The translations under genes and the position numbers were made by a program. The notes beneath the pieces were generated by a model, which was not told the origin of the DNA, ran no database searches, and was given only the letters and a program-made list of their open reading frames with translations. A stretch of 64,000 bases of DNA. It comes from Lactuca virosa. Its lineage: Eukaryota; Streptophyta; Magnoliopsida; Asterales; Asteraceae. The stretch covers positions 31,837,746 through 31,901,745 of the forward strand of contig CAKMRJ010003334.1 in assembly GCA_928212115.1 (NCBI GenBank), written 5' to 3'. Shown here piece after piece: positions 1 through 11,756 of this stretch (position 1 is its first letter; each line of letters starts with the position of its first letter).

Positions 1-1504
1 CATATCGGAAAAAGAACCAATTGCAAATTTGAATTGACCATACCTCAATTCGTGATTCTGATAGACAGGAACGAGTATTTGGAACATGTATTGTGGGTTT
101 GGGAACGCTGGTTTTGGGTATGGGATCGACGACTGGTAAAATTGAAAAAAAAAAATCTTATCTTTTATGCAATTGATTGTGTATATCTCCTTCATATAAG
201 GCAACGATTCACTAGTTTGACTAGTTCGATATGGTTGACGGTGCGTTAAGAATGGAATGAAAATTTTAGATGGTTAAAGAAGTTGCAGTGGAAATAGTTG
301 AGGGATGGATAAAAGAGATCACAATATCTTACTTTTGTGTGAGATTAAGAGATAGGAATGAAGTTTGATTTATCTGGAATTAAGAAAAAGAAGAGTTGGT
401 TACTGCCAAATGTTTTTCTTGTCTATAAGGTACATCTTAGACATTGTTTACAAAGTCAACTCCATTGTCCATTATGTGACAATCAGTTTGTCTTCAGAGC
501 AAGGTGTAGTGGAGTACAAGATAGCAGAAATGGGGTATATGAAGGTTTTATTTGGCTCCTAAGATTGAAGAAGATGATGAAGAGAATAAAGTGAATCAAC
601 AAGTGAGATGTGAGAACTGAAATACTAAATACTTTGGTAGTTGTTTGCTAGCTGAAGCTATATTGTGTAGTATGTACTCACGAGAACTTAGCCAAGTTTT
701 TCTTGATGGTACTTATTATTATTACTATTATTATTATTATTATTATTTCAAGCTAATTTTGTATAATTTTGTATTCATTTGTTGGGGATTGAAACATTTT
801 AAATGAATTTGGTCCAAGTGTTGACTTTTACTTCAACTTGGTGTAAAAATCACATGATTCTACGTCCCATTGATAACAATTTTTATTTGGATTTTTGAAG
901 TTGGTATTTTTTTATAATTATTTTATCCGGTGTAAAAGACATTAAGACAACATAAGGGTAATATAATCATTTTTTATCATTCACCACAATCAGTCAGAGA
1001 TATAATCAAACAACATGAGAAATTCTAACCCAATCAAAACTAACTCGATCACCAACTATCAAACGACCCCAAATAGTTGTGGGTGTGTGGGCTTGTGGAT
1101 ATTTTTGTGGGTCTTCGCAAATCCTTAAAAACAATTAATTATTTAATTGTGACTGATTATTTATTTACTATTTAATCTGTTGCAATTGATTATTCATTTA
1201 ACTTGTTACGGTGTATTGTCGAAAAGCAACACCTTAACGGAGTTGGTGAATTCAAATCCTTTAAAGATGACTGAATCATTAGACATAATGTCTAAAAAGG
1301 GGTAAAAATGAAAACTCAAGAGAGATAACAAGAAACATAGCAACAACTGTAAATGTAAACAAATTATTTGTTACAACATGCATGAACTATATGCAACTAT
1401 TTTGTAACAGGAAAACTGGTTTCATACACAGTATGTTCATATCCCAAGGGTAAAATAGGGTTTCTTTATTGCATCCTTTAAATCTTAACAAACCTGCAAC
1501 TCTT
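1..1504. other. Intergenic region, no gene recognised
   Basis: AT-rich sequence with a few short open frames (for example 34-249 and 358-594, plus strand) that match no family I recognise and lack gene-like structure. The part nearest 1505 would hold the 3' UTR of the MnSOD gene. Apart from the ATT microsatellite no repeat or element boundary was seen. Confidence 0.5.
713..748. repeat. ATT trinucleotide microsatellite
   Basis: About twelve ATT units with one ACT interruption. Simple-sequence repeat with no coding role. Confidence 0.9.
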
Positions 1505-2759
1505 TTAGGGGCACTCTTTCTCATATACTTCACATGCATATTTCCAGTTGATCACCTTCCAGATGTTCTTTAAGTAATCGGGCCTGACATTTTTATACTG
1601 CAAATTGTACAAAAACACATATATAAGTTGAAATGTGTACAATTTGTATACCGTGATTTAGGATACACAAACATGAAATTTGTTTAATCACCTGTAAGTA
1701 GTATGCGTGCTCCCAAACATCTATGCCAATCAGAGGAACCAAACTTGGACCTTTTGTAACCAGTGGGTCCTACAACAGAGATTCATATTTCAATAATTTG
1801 ATTTCTGAAGTTTAAAAGGGATACTAATTTGTTTGAATAAAACTAGTGATAACTTACCTGGTTTGATGTGGTTTCAACCACAAGCCTCTTCAACTCTTTG
1901 TCAACAGCAAGCCACTGCCAAAATATATCATAAGTTCAAAATAACAAAAAAAAAGTTGAAAGAAAAAACCAAAATGACAAGATAAAGATTAAGGAACATA
2001 CCACCCATCCAGAACCTTGCACAGCAGCACCTTCTGCGTTCATTTTAGCAATCAATTTTTCCACAGAACTAAAGCTCTGGTTGATAGCCGAGCCCAAAGA
2101 ACCATGTGGTGGCTCGCCACCTCCTTCCTGCAATAAGGTTTTAGGGTTTCAGTTTTGGTCAAATTATAGTGCTCGGAAGTCAGAATTATCATCTAAATCA
2201 GAAGAAGAAACTAACACTGGTGGGAGCGAGATTCTTCCAGAAAATTGAGTGATTTACATGACCTGCTCAAAGACATAAGGGTAGATTAGATATCTGTGGT
2301 TGTATGAATATTATTATCCTCCTAGCATCAAATTTGTCATACAGTTGTTTCACTTTAACCTATTTAGGACTTGAAGGGGAAATTTCCGATGGAATGTAAG
2401 ATACATAACGCTTCTAGCAAGTATTCAACCAAAAACACTGAAATCGACAAGATAGGAAATGATAGTGTTTAACCTCCGCCATTGAACTTAATAGCGCTCT
2501 GAAATTTGACAGCAGTTGAAGCATCTCCCTTGGTGATAGCATCATCGAGCTGCTCGATAGCTTTATTGTAGTTGGTTATGTAAGTCTGGTGGTGTTTCTG
2601 GTGATGGAGCTGCATGATCTCTCTGCTAATCGCCGGCTCCAGTGCGCCATAATCGTAGGAAAGATCGGGAAGCGTGAACGTCTGCAATCCACGCACATGT
2701 TGCTGAAACCTGGATATCGCACCTAGGGTTTTAGCAGTCGCGAGGGTTCGTAGAGCCAT
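1505..2759 (-). CDS. MSD1: Manganese superoxide dismutase, mitochondrial
   Basis: Dismutates superoxide to O2 and H2O2, normally in the mitochondrial matrix. Six coding exons can be joined with GT/AG borders and correct phase: 2759-2474, 2262-2216, 2127-2002, 1914-1858, 1769-1692 and 1597-1505. The product is 228 residues, normal for plant precursors. Residues 1 to about 26 are rich in Arg, Ser, Thr and Ala with no acidic residue, like a mitochondrial presequence; the mature protein probably starts near TFTLPDLSYDY. The four Mn ligands are visible: His52 (QLHHQKHH), His100 (HVNHS), Asp189 and His193 (DVWEHAYYLQY). The C terminus (VINWKYA...YEKECP) is also typical. No frameshift or stop was seen. 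It is a single-copy gene here, divergent from nothing nearby, with the macro-domain pair upstream in the same orientation. MnSOD rather than FeSOD follows from the GxGGxH and DVWEHAYY signatures. Confidence 0.96.
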
Positions 2760-3578
2760 GTGTTCAGCAAATCAATTTGGGAAGAAATGGCGTAGCGGTG
2801 TCGGTGTCTTTGTTGGAGAATTCTCTTAATTACATACAAGTCCTTATAGTATCAAGCAATTCTTCTCTTGCACCTTAACGTTTTGCCACTACTTAAAATT
2901 TCGTCCTTCGTTGATTGAACTCTGTCGATAACAATAACATAATGAAAGTTTGGCTTTTTATTTACCGAATCTTTAGGTTTTTTATTTACCTAACCATTTT
3001 ATAACATTTAGAAGTTATTTTTTTTAATAAATTAAGCATCTAAATTTTGTAAGAATAATTTAGTCAAAAGGAATGTTATATATGAAATTGGGGTAATGTT
3101 GTTATTGTTGTTACCAAGACGCCTTTAAGTAAACTTTGTTTTTCCAAAAGAGCTAAATACATGAAAGAAGAATGTATTTTCTAATATTTTTTATTACAAC
3201 ATTATATTTATATTTCGTTTTATGATAACATTATGTTATTATAAGAAATAATTAAAAATAAAGTAGTGCGATAAGAAGAAACAAAGTACAATGTTATTAT
3301 AGGAAAAATAGAAAGTATATTGCTATTTCTACCATTTCAAGAATCATATCTTAAATGTTTTCAGGTACCACCATAAAAATCAGATCAGCAAAACAAATAC
3401 ATAAAATGAAATATTGTTTGATAATAATAAGTTCAAACTAATTAATAATTACATTAAGTAACAAACCAGAAAACTAAAAGCATAAACAGAAAATATGGAT
3501 CTATGATAGCATAAACAGAAAATATGGATCTATGATACAATCTCCAGTATATAATACACGTTTCTGAAGCCAAATGTG
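2760..3578. other. Intergenic; MnSOD 5' flank and start of macro duplication unit
   Basis: Holds the presumed MnSOD promoter and 5' UTR immediately above 2759, then AT-rich sequence. From about 3100 it aligns by eye with 6030 onward, which marks the proximal edge of the macro-gene duplication. No core promoter motif stands out. Confidence 0.5.
3480..3537. repeat. 29-bp tandem duplication
   Basis: The segment starting GCATAAACAG is present twice in direct tandem in the 3' flank of macro copy 1. It occurs once in the equivalent flank of copy 2 (near 6567), so it arose after the gene duplication. Confidence 0.9.
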
Positions 3579-4761
3579 CTAGTTTTTCAGTAATTCTTCA
3601 GCTTTCTTCACCCAAACATTGTAGATATCATCCGAATATAGCACAAAGTGAATCTGCAAACAGATCATAATCACCTTCTTCACTTGATCGTTAACAGATA
3701 GATAGAAGCAAATATTGGAAACCATTCTATTTAATCAACAATAAACATCACGCATAAATACCTCTTTAATGCTATGAAAGTAGTCTCTAATTGTAGATAT
3801 GGCCACAGTTGCAGCTTCTTCAAAAGGATATCTGAAATGGTAATTACACATTCTGTCAATTTATGATCTGTTATATTTATGAAAGAAGTAGCAACTTAAT
3901 GAACTCACCCATTGGCACCACAGGATATGGCAGGAAATGCAACATATTTAAGACTGTTCCCACTTACATAACGCAAACAGTTCCTGTATGCATTACGCAA
4001 GGTAGCTGCAGGATTCTCATCTTCATTATAAACAGGACCAACAGTGTGGATTACACAATATGCAGGCAATTTAAACCCTCTGTTTGAATTCTTCAATCAT
4101 GAGTTTAAGAAAGACAAAGTAAATATCAATAATGGAGTCTAGATCTTGAGAACTTACGGAGTCATTCTTGCTGCTCCAGTTGGGCAACGTATTCCAGGGC
4201 GAACTTCACCAGCACCATAACATGCTGTTCGAAGCTCCGGGCCAGCAGCTCGATGTATAGCTATCAAAATTACACAAAATTTGTTAAAAACGTTATGGAA
4301 AATGGATTCGGTTATATTGGATTTGGAAGAGAATCACCTCCATCAGCACCACCACCACCAAGCATTCCCTCATCCGTAGGATTAACCTGTGCATAATATC
4401 TATAAATCACAGAAGAAACGCTTGATAACAGGTTGCCATTGCTTCGACAATAGCTAAATTTAGATAATTAGATCACGACGGAAGAAGGAGACAATCAAAG
4501 AAAAACTTAGGGCTTTAGTTCTTAAGGTACCGATGATTAGATAGCCACAATCATTTATATATGTATTACCATGAGCAATATCATCGATTTCATATTCAAA
4601 TAGATGAAGCAATCAACACAATCCTATATACATACAATAGCGTCGTAGGAGCCATCGATAAACCAACGAGTGATATCTCCTTTCTGAATCTTCAGGACCC
4701 TCGTGGGAGACAGATTGAAGTGAACCATCCTTTTCTCAGCGTCGCCCCCATTCGTAGACAT
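3579..4761 (-). CDS. Macro-domain (MacroD-type) protein, divergent copy 1
   Basis: Six exons: 4761-4636, 4386-4338, 4260-4158, 4079-3909, 3831-3762 and 3653-3579, giving 197 residues without a stop. MacroD-type domains bind ADP-ribose and remove mono-ADP-ribose from proteins or deacetylate O-acetyl-ADP-ribose. The GGGGADGAIHRAAGPEL core is kept (Asp57, His61). The loop that reads NPAN in copy 2 reads NPTD here, replacing the Asn equivalent to a catalytic-site residue of MacroD enzymes, and GVYG reads GANG (Asn149). The chosen start is the first in-frame Met: the upstream frame still resembles the N-terminal extension of copy 2 but meets a TGA and has no ATG. Reading: an expressed but altered, cytosolic or nuclear paralogue, or an early pseudogene. 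Evidence for the family is strong; activity is uncertain. Confidence 0.8.
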
Positions 4762-6637
4762 ATTCGATGTAGCTCTAACTGCACTGCCTCCTTGCAGGAA
4801 GGAAAATGATCTTTCGACAACTGTTCGAAAAGCAACAGAAGTTCTGATTCGAGATTCCGGCGGTGTATATCTGAAAATGAATCTATGGATTAATGATCAG
4901 GGATTTTCATTTTATCGTCGCCATGAAAATCATAAGTACACAGATGGAAAGAAAAAATCAATGGTCAAACCCCAAATTTCAAAAACTTATCAAAGTGTAC
5001 AACATTTAAAAGAAATAGTCCAATCATTGGTCAAACCCCAAAAAGTCAGAAACTTAGCAAAGTGTACAACGTTTAAATAAGGGTTAATGTTATAGTAAAA
5101 GCCTAAAAGGGTAACTAATATTTTAAAATGTTTAAAAAACATCCTCCAACTAAAAAAACCTTTTAAAAGGTAACAAATTATTATTTGCCTTTTTAAAAAA
5201 CCATTCCACTGGCACCAACCAGGTAAACACTGTGTAATTTATCTCTCCCACCATAGATGTGTTTGTAAACAATCTGACTAATATGTGCATGTGTTTCTTT
5301 GTGATAGTGGGTTAGTGATTTTTTTTCCCTCTAGGCTCTTATTCTTTGGTATGTCTTCTCTTATTCTTTTTACAAACCAACAAGATCACTTAGTAATGAT
5401 TTATGTTTGTCTATATGGAAGTTTGACAGTGGAGTACTAAAATCTTATACATTGTTACTGATGTTTGAAGTTATGTATTCTTTTTTGAAGTGGGAAGGCG
5501 ATGGTGTATTGAAGGTGTTTGTAGCCTTTTTTTTGGCTTATTTATGCGATAAACACCTTTGGATACACTTCCCCATTCCAGTGATTCCCTCCCAGTCATG
5601 CATTTTTCTGCCTCAGTTGACCGCCACAAAATTTAAGCAAGTAAGAAAAAAATGTTAGTTTGAAAAGAACAAAAAACTCATTTGCAGAAGAATTGTCAAA
5701 AACGACATCCAATAAATTAGGGAATACTATAAACTTTTTTTTTAATAAATTAAGTATTTAAAAAATTATTGCATATTCAAAAAATTATTTATTGTACATC
5801 ATGTTATTGCATATTAATCTTGTCATATTTAAATCTTCACTATAATAAATGGGCTTCGTACTGTCCATTACGGCTCTCTGATATTACGAGGTTTATGGTA
5901 CTTGATTAAAACCCTCATGTGCCCAACCCTAAATCTTCAATATAATGGTTTTCTTAAGTTAGTGGAATGTTACCGAGACTCCTTTTATCCCTTACCCAAT
6001 GTAATACATTGGATCAAGGCAATGTTGTTGTTGCTAGCAAGACTCCTTTAGTAAATGGGATTGGGCCATGATGTTGCTAGCAAGACTTTCAAATCAACTT
6101 TGTTTTTCCAAAAGAACTAAATATATGAAATAAAAAATGTATTTTCTAACTTTTTTACTATAACATTATATTTATATTTCTTTTTATCATAGCATTATGC
6201 TTTCCAATTATTTGTTATTATGGTATTGTACTTTTAAAAAAATGTCCAATTATAATTGTAATTAGATAGATGTTTCAAGGTATAATCTCCTAATAAGAAA
6301 TAATAAGAAACAATGTTAGTATAGGGAAAAAAAATATAAATTATATTGTTATTTCTTGCATTTAACCCTTTCAAAAATCATATCTCACCATAAAAATCAG
6401 ATCAAAAAAACAAATTTATAGAATGACAAATGAACCAGAACTGATATTATAGCCAAATCTTTACTTGATGCGGAAAAAAGGAAATACTATTTGATAACAA
6501 TAAGTTCAAACTAATTAATAACTGTCACCAACTCTATATCAAGTAACAAACCAGAAAATGAAAACAATAAACAGAAAATATGGATCTAAAATACAATCTC
6601 CAGGAGCTAAAAGATCACATTTCTCAAGCTAAATGTG
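4762..6637. other. Spacer between macro-domain copies
   Basis: AT-rich, without a recognisable gene. 4958-5076 holds an imperfect direct duplication of about 65 bp (ATTGGTCAAACCCC... repeated). From about 6030 the sequence matches the 3' flank of copy 1. Short plus-strand frames near 5407-5658 look like chance. Confidence 0.6.
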
Positions 6638-8019
6638 CTAGTTTTTTAGTACTTCTTCAGCTTTCTTCACCCAAACATTGTAGATATCATCCGAAAATAG
6701 CACAAAGTGAACCTGCAAACAGATATAAGCAAATACTGGAAACCATCGTTTTCAATCAACATCACAATGAAAAGCCGCAAAAATACCTCTTTAATGTCAT
6801 TGCAGTGGTCTCTAATTGTAGATATGGCCACAGTTGCAGCTTCATCAAAAGGATATCTGAAATGGTAATTACACATTCTGTCAATTTATGATCTGTTATA
6901 TTTATAAAAGAACTAGAAACTTAATGAACTCACCCATAGACACCACAGGATATGGCAGGAAATGCAATATATTGAATATTGTTCTCTCTTGCAACACGCA
7001 AACTGTTCCTGTATGCATTACTCAGTGAGGCTGCAGCATTGCCATCTTCATCATAAACAGGACCAACAGTGTGGATTACATGAGATGCAGGCAATTTAAA
7101 CCCTCTGTGTAAATTCTTCAATCATGAGTTCAAGAAATAAAAAGTAAATATTAATAATGGACTAAATGGAGTTTAGATCTTGAGAACATACAGGGTGATT
7201 CTTGCTTCTCCAGTTGGGCAACGTATTCCAGGGCGAACTTCAGGAACTTCATAACATGCTGTTCGAAGTTCTGGGCCAGCAGCTCGATGTATAGCTATTA
7301 AAATTACACAAATTTTGTTAAAAACGTTATGGAAAATGGATTTGGTTGGATTGGATTTGGAAGAGAATCACCTCCATCGGCACCACCACCACCAAGCATT
7401 CGCTCATTTGCTGGATTAACCTGTGCATAATATCTATAAATCACAGAGGAAACGCTTGAAAACAGGTTGCCATTGCTAAATTTAGATCACAACGGAAGGT
7501 AGGAGATGATTTAAGCAAAACTTAGGGTTTTAGTTCAAAAAGGCATCAAATCTCATCATCGCGAAATGAAAATTGTTTATGAGGAATCTAAAGGTACGAT
7601 AATTAGATAACCACAATCATTTCTATATGTATTATCACAAACAATATCATCGATTTCGAATTCAAATAGATCAAGCAATCAACACAATCATATACACATA
7701 CAATAGCGTCGGAGGAGCCATCGATGAACCAACGAGTGATATCTCCTTTCTGAATCTTTAGGGCACTCGTGGGAGACAGATTGAAGTGAGCCATGCTTTT
7801 CTCAGCGCCACCTCCATTGGTAGACATATTCGATGAAGCTCTAACTGCACCGCTTCGTTGCAGGAAGGAAAATGATCTTTTGACAACAGTTCGAAAAGCA
7901 ACAGAAGTGCTGATCCGAGATTCTGGCGTTGTATATCTGAAGATGAATCTAGGGTTTAGGGATCGATGAGAGAGAGAATTGAGAAATGGGGATGCGATTG
8001 ATGGTAAAATTGGGGGCAT
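6638..8019 (-). CDS. Macro-domain (MacroD-type) ADP-ribose hydrolase-like protein, copy 2
   Basis: Six exons: 8019-7702, 7420-7372, 7294-7192, 7104-6934, 6856-6787 and 6712-6638, phases consistent, 261 residues. Active-site signatures are intact: DAIVNPAN (Asn111), GGGGADG (Asp121), IHRAAGPEL (His125) and SCGVYGYP (Tyr213), as in MacroD-class enzymes that hydrolyse ADP-ribosyl esters and O-acetyl-ADP-ribose. Residues 1-65 precede a second Met (MSTNGGG) and are rich in Ser, Arg and Pro with few acids, so they may be a plastid or mitochondrial transit peptide. An ATG at 8097 is in frame too, but 8019 gives the more typical presequence; translation from 7827 would give a short form equal in start to copy 1. 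The domain runs to the C terminus (VWVKKAEEVLKN). It is similar to the At2g40600-type plant proteins from memory. Confidence 0.9.
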
Positions 8020-8135
8020 TTGTTTCGCACACTGGGCTGAGTGGTAGTGTGCGACTGTGGGTAGTGCCTGAGTTGCGTTATTCCTACGAGTCCACACCAG
8101 AGTCAGCGACTCAGCGGAGTAGCATAAAGAATAAT

Positions 8136-8209
8136 GTTAGGCAAACTATCATAAAAAGATTGGTGTTTTTTCTTAAGATTTTAGGCAAACTATCATAAAA
8201 AGATTGGTA
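8136..8209. repeat. 27-bp direct repeat pair
   Basis: TAGGCAAACTATCATAAAAA... occurs at 8136 and again at 8183, in the upstream flank of macro copy 2. Function unknown. Confidence 0.85.
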
Positions 8210-8315
8210 AAATAAAAAATAAGTCCCAAATGTTTTTAACAAAAACCATTGGGGGATCTGGCAGAAACCAACTGTCAATCCCAATGGGAGGTGTTGTGAC
8301 ACTATTTGGTTATGA

Positions 8316-8608
8316 TCATTATTCTAATAAATGAATAGTTTTAATCTTCTTTTGCCAATTGTCATTCTAATACAACTCCTATGTCATGTGTCATGTAGAT
8401 ATATTAGACAACTCATTTCAAAATTCAAATTTACATTTTCTAATTATATGTTAAATTTGAAGTTTAATAACTTTAAAATTTTGATATATTTCTTAATTAA
8501 TAATTTATTTAAAATGACTTATTTAAAATAACTGATTAATAATTATAAATTTTTATTATAAAAGTTTAATTAATTTTATAACTGTGGTTCCCACGGGTTA
8601 TAAACTAG
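8316..8608 (+). mobile_element. Small non-autonomous Helitron-like element
   Basis: Begins TCATTATTCTAATAAATGAATAG after an A and ends TATAAACTAG before a T, matching the Helitron rule (5' TC, 3' CTRR, insertion between A and T, no target duplication). A short hairpin (GTGG-TTC-CCAC) lies about 20 bp before the 3' end. The interior is AT-rich and non-coding, with the CATGTGTCATG-like stretch common in plant Helitrons. No Rep/helicase, so it would need help in trans. Confidence 0.6.
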
Positions 8609-8768
8609 TAATAATAATAATAGACATTGAACGTTGTTTTGGTGGTTTTAGATTGTTTTGACTACTATTTAGTTAGAATCAACATATCCGGTTGTGAATT
8701 TGGTTATAGTGGTCTAATTGGAAAATAAGACAACCATGACCTACATGAGAAAAGTATATAAATAGGGT

Positions 8769-8776
8769 GGCATATT
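8769..8776. repeat. Target-site duplication of hAT element 1 (left)
   Basis: GGCATATT, repeated exactly at 17312-17319 on the other side of the element. Eight-bp duplications are diagnostic of hAT insertions. Confidence 0.95.
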
Positions 8777-9732
8777 CAGGGCCGACCCATGGGCCTGGGC
8801 AAGCTGGGCGACCGCCCTGGCCCCCAAATGCCATAGGGCCCATTTTATATTTCTTGTATTAATTATATAGCATTAACCCATTAGTTTTATTCTTATTGGA
8901 CTGATTACTGAAGCCCAATACTCTAGTCTCTTATCAAACGCCAACCCAAAAAGAAAGAGGGAGGAGCGAATGAGGTAGGCGACTGGGAGTTGGCGTGCGA
9001 GAGATGTCCGACTTCCAAGGCGGCAAGGCACAATTAATTTTCAACGAAACAATCAATTTCTATGGAGAATCGAAACGTTTTCTCCGGATTCTAAGGTAAA
9101 CAACGGTCTCAAATAATCATATTTCTTTTATTTCTTCCTCAATTTTAATTATATCGATCTCTTATTTCTTCTCCAGTTCATCTCTTCTGATTTCGGATTT
9201 AGTACATCTGATTCTGATTCTAAAATCGACATTCAAAATTCAACTGAGTTAGTGTATTCGACTGATTTAGGCTTCTCCTTCACGATTCCTACTGATTTGA
9301 ACGATTTCCAATTTGAGTGATTTCCAAGTTTCATCCCACCAGAATCGCTGATTGTGAATCTTCTTCCTTCTTTTTTCTGTAAGTTCTACTTTTTAGCATT
9401 AGAATTTCTTATTTTTCTGTGATTTTTCTATTTTTTTGTGAATCTGATCTTCACAATTTTATGCTATGTAGTCTGTTGTAGAATTTGAGAATCCAGGAAT
9501 ATTAATATGACCTGTTGATAATCTGATTGTGTGATTGTGTGAATCCCTGTAACTTTGTAAGTAGCCTCTCGTTTTTTTGGAGATATTTTGTTATTCATTT
9601 GCTTAATTTCAGTTGTTTAATGCTAATCTTTTTAATTTGATTTTTTTTTAACTTCAGAATTTTTTGTTGTAACTATGGGGCTTTTTCAATTGGCAATTGC
9701 TTAGAGGTTATTCACACGCTCACATCATCAGC

Positions 9733-10393
9733 TGATGCGACATCGACCTCCGGCAATGCTTCTGGTCTTTTGCTGCGGCGGAGATCTGGATATCACAGTG
9801 CAAAGTCGTTAGAGCCGTCCCAGAGACTGTGCCCCGGGAGCGGACTACGACGATCAAGTTAGATCAGCTAGAAGATCTGAGATGGCTCCCTTTAGCTAGA
9901 GAGGACCATCTTGGTGTTGGTGGTGGTGTATGGTGGCTGACGGCGGCGGGTGGCGGCTGAGCCACCCGGCCGGAGTATAGTGGCGGCTGAGCCATGGGAA
10001 AGATCTAGGGGAAAGGTCTTAGTGGTGGCTAAACCACGTGGGAAAGAGTCCTCCTTCATGGAGGAGGCACTATCTTATTTGTAGTGGACAATTAGGTCAG
10101 GGGGAATTGGGTCAGGCCTTGGGCCAGCCCAATTCAGGCCCAACTAGCAAGGAGTTGGGCAAGGCCGCCCAGAGGCGCCGGGCGGGGCTGGCGAGCGCGC
10201 ACCAGGAAGGGATGACAAGGGAGCGCCAGGCGAGGGAGCGCCTGGCCGGGCTGGCAGGAGAGTCCCCAGCAGGGCTGGCAAGGGAGTCCCCAGCAAGGCT
10301 GGCAAGGGAACGCCAGGCAGGGCTGTTAGTAGTGCGCCAGGCCAGGCTGGCGCGCTAGAGCAGTCTAGGCCATGCTAATGGACCATATCATCA
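9733..10393 (-). repeat. 3' LTR of LARD-like element
   Basis: 661 bp, TG...CA bounded. It contains short GC-rich direct repeats (GGCAAGGGAGTCCCCAGCA type, 10240-10320). Compared with the right LTR it has several substitutions and block insertions/deletions inside that repeat, so the insertion is not recent. Confidence 0.9.
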
Positions 10394-10408
10394 AGTCCCC
10401 CCAGTCTG
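10394..10408 (-). other. Polypurine tract of LARD-like element
   Basis: Reading on the minus strand, CAGACTGGGGGGACT abuts the 3' LTR, the expected position for plus-strand priming. Confidence 0.7.
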
Positions 10409-11054
10409 GTGTTATTGGTACGCGGCCAATGACATCGGACTGGAACTAGTCATATAAATTGTGTGTCGTCAAGTCCCCCTAGTCTGATGCGATTGGGTTG
10501 CTGACAATCGAATCGGACTAGATAAAGCATCAATACATTAAATAATAGAGAGAACGACCGAACCTCGCCCACGAGACTCATGGGGTTGTGCGAAGAGCCA
10601 AACATTGCCTATGCAGCTTGGGCTGACTTGATCCTCCTTCATTGAGAGGAGTGTGAGCCGGTTGGTGAGATGCAACATAATTGTTGCTGCGATCATGTAG
10701 ACCGAGGCCGCTCAAGAGTGTTACGCGACACTGATGTCGATAAAATTGTTGTGGTAGTCATGCGCATATGGAATGTCACCGATATCTGTCTACATAGTCT
10801 GCATTAATAACCGCCTTGAAGGTATTTCTTGCTTGGGCTACACCTAGCTGGATTCCCCCAGTCTGATGTGGGTAGCGTAGGTAGCCGCATCAGACTATGT
10901 TGTCAAACCAATAAACCGTAAGGTTGTTGACCATAATATAAGTGACAGATATTCCGATAGCTGTGTGATTAGGTTGCTAGCGAGGGTCACGCAGTGAGAC
11001 TATTGCCGATAGCCAGACAATAGAATTGTTGAGGGATAGGCAGTGAGGCTATAG

Positions 11055-11337
11055 GTTGGGGTTGCATAGCAAGACCGTTCCGAGAACCATGAAACAGAGG
11101 TGTTGTGGGATACGCGACAAGGCTATAGGTAGGGTTGCATAGCAAGACCATTTCCGAGAGCCAGGAAACAGAGATGTTGTGGGGTACGCGGCGAGGCTAC
11201 AGGTAGGGTTGCACAGCGAGACCATTTCCGAGAGCCAGGAAACAGAGATGCTGTGGGGTACGCAGCGAGGCTACAGGTAGGGTTACGCAGCAAGACCGTT
11301 TCCGAGAGCCAGGAAACAGAGATGTTGTGGAGTCGTA
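11055..11337. repeat. Minisatellite, about 74-bp unit, about 4 copies
   Basis: Units share GCATAGCAAGACC...TTTCCGAGAGCCAGGAAACA...TTGTGGGGTACGCGGCGAGG. Located in the LARD interior, towards its 3' end. Confidence 0.85.
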
Positions 11338-11589
11338 GGTAGCAGGGCCACTGTCGGGATGACCTTCTTGCTGGAGAGTAACCTCACTGTAGCAGGTTGT
11401 AATGTGGATAACACTTCATCGATCGTCTAAGCACAAGAGAACCATGATGACTGAGAGAGAGGAAACATCGAGATTATGGTGTTATACGTGGAATAAGCTT
11501 GTGATGTGCGACTTATGGTGCGCGACGATGTGCGACTTATGTTGCGGGACTTAGGAGAATAGCTCGGGCTTAGCAGCCAGCGAACATGG

Positions 11590-11750
11590 AGATGTCATGC
11601 GGGAAAAATCGTGTGTAACGGATCGGGTTTGGTTGCTAACGATCATAGATAACTCACGCGGAAGAGCGTCGTGTGGAATGGATCGGGCTTGGCTGTCAGC
11701 GATCGTAGATAGATCACGCGGAAGAGCGTCGCGTGGAATGGTCGGAGCAA
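11590..11750. repeat. Minisatellite, about 59-bp unit, about 3 copies
   Basis: Units share AGATCACGCGGAAGAGCGTCG and GGAATGGATCGGGCTTGG. Directly precedes the 73-bp array. Confidence 0.75.
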
Positions 11751-11756
11751 GTTGCT

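Larger units (their letters stand above)
3100..7970 (-). repeat. Tandem segmental duplication carrying two macro-domain genes
   Basis: Two direct units, about 3100-4840 and 6030-7970, match in exons, introns and 3' flank (for example the AAATA..ATGTATTTTCTAA stretch near 3165 and near 6135). Between them lies about 1.2 kb of unrelated AT-rich sequence. Exon lengths are identical in the two copies apart from exon 1. Intron sequence is still alignable, so the duplication is not very old. Confidence 0.85.

Noticed and set aside
34..594. Open frames at the left edge as a possible gene end
   Set aside because: No recognisable domain, splice pattern or repeat; too short to support.
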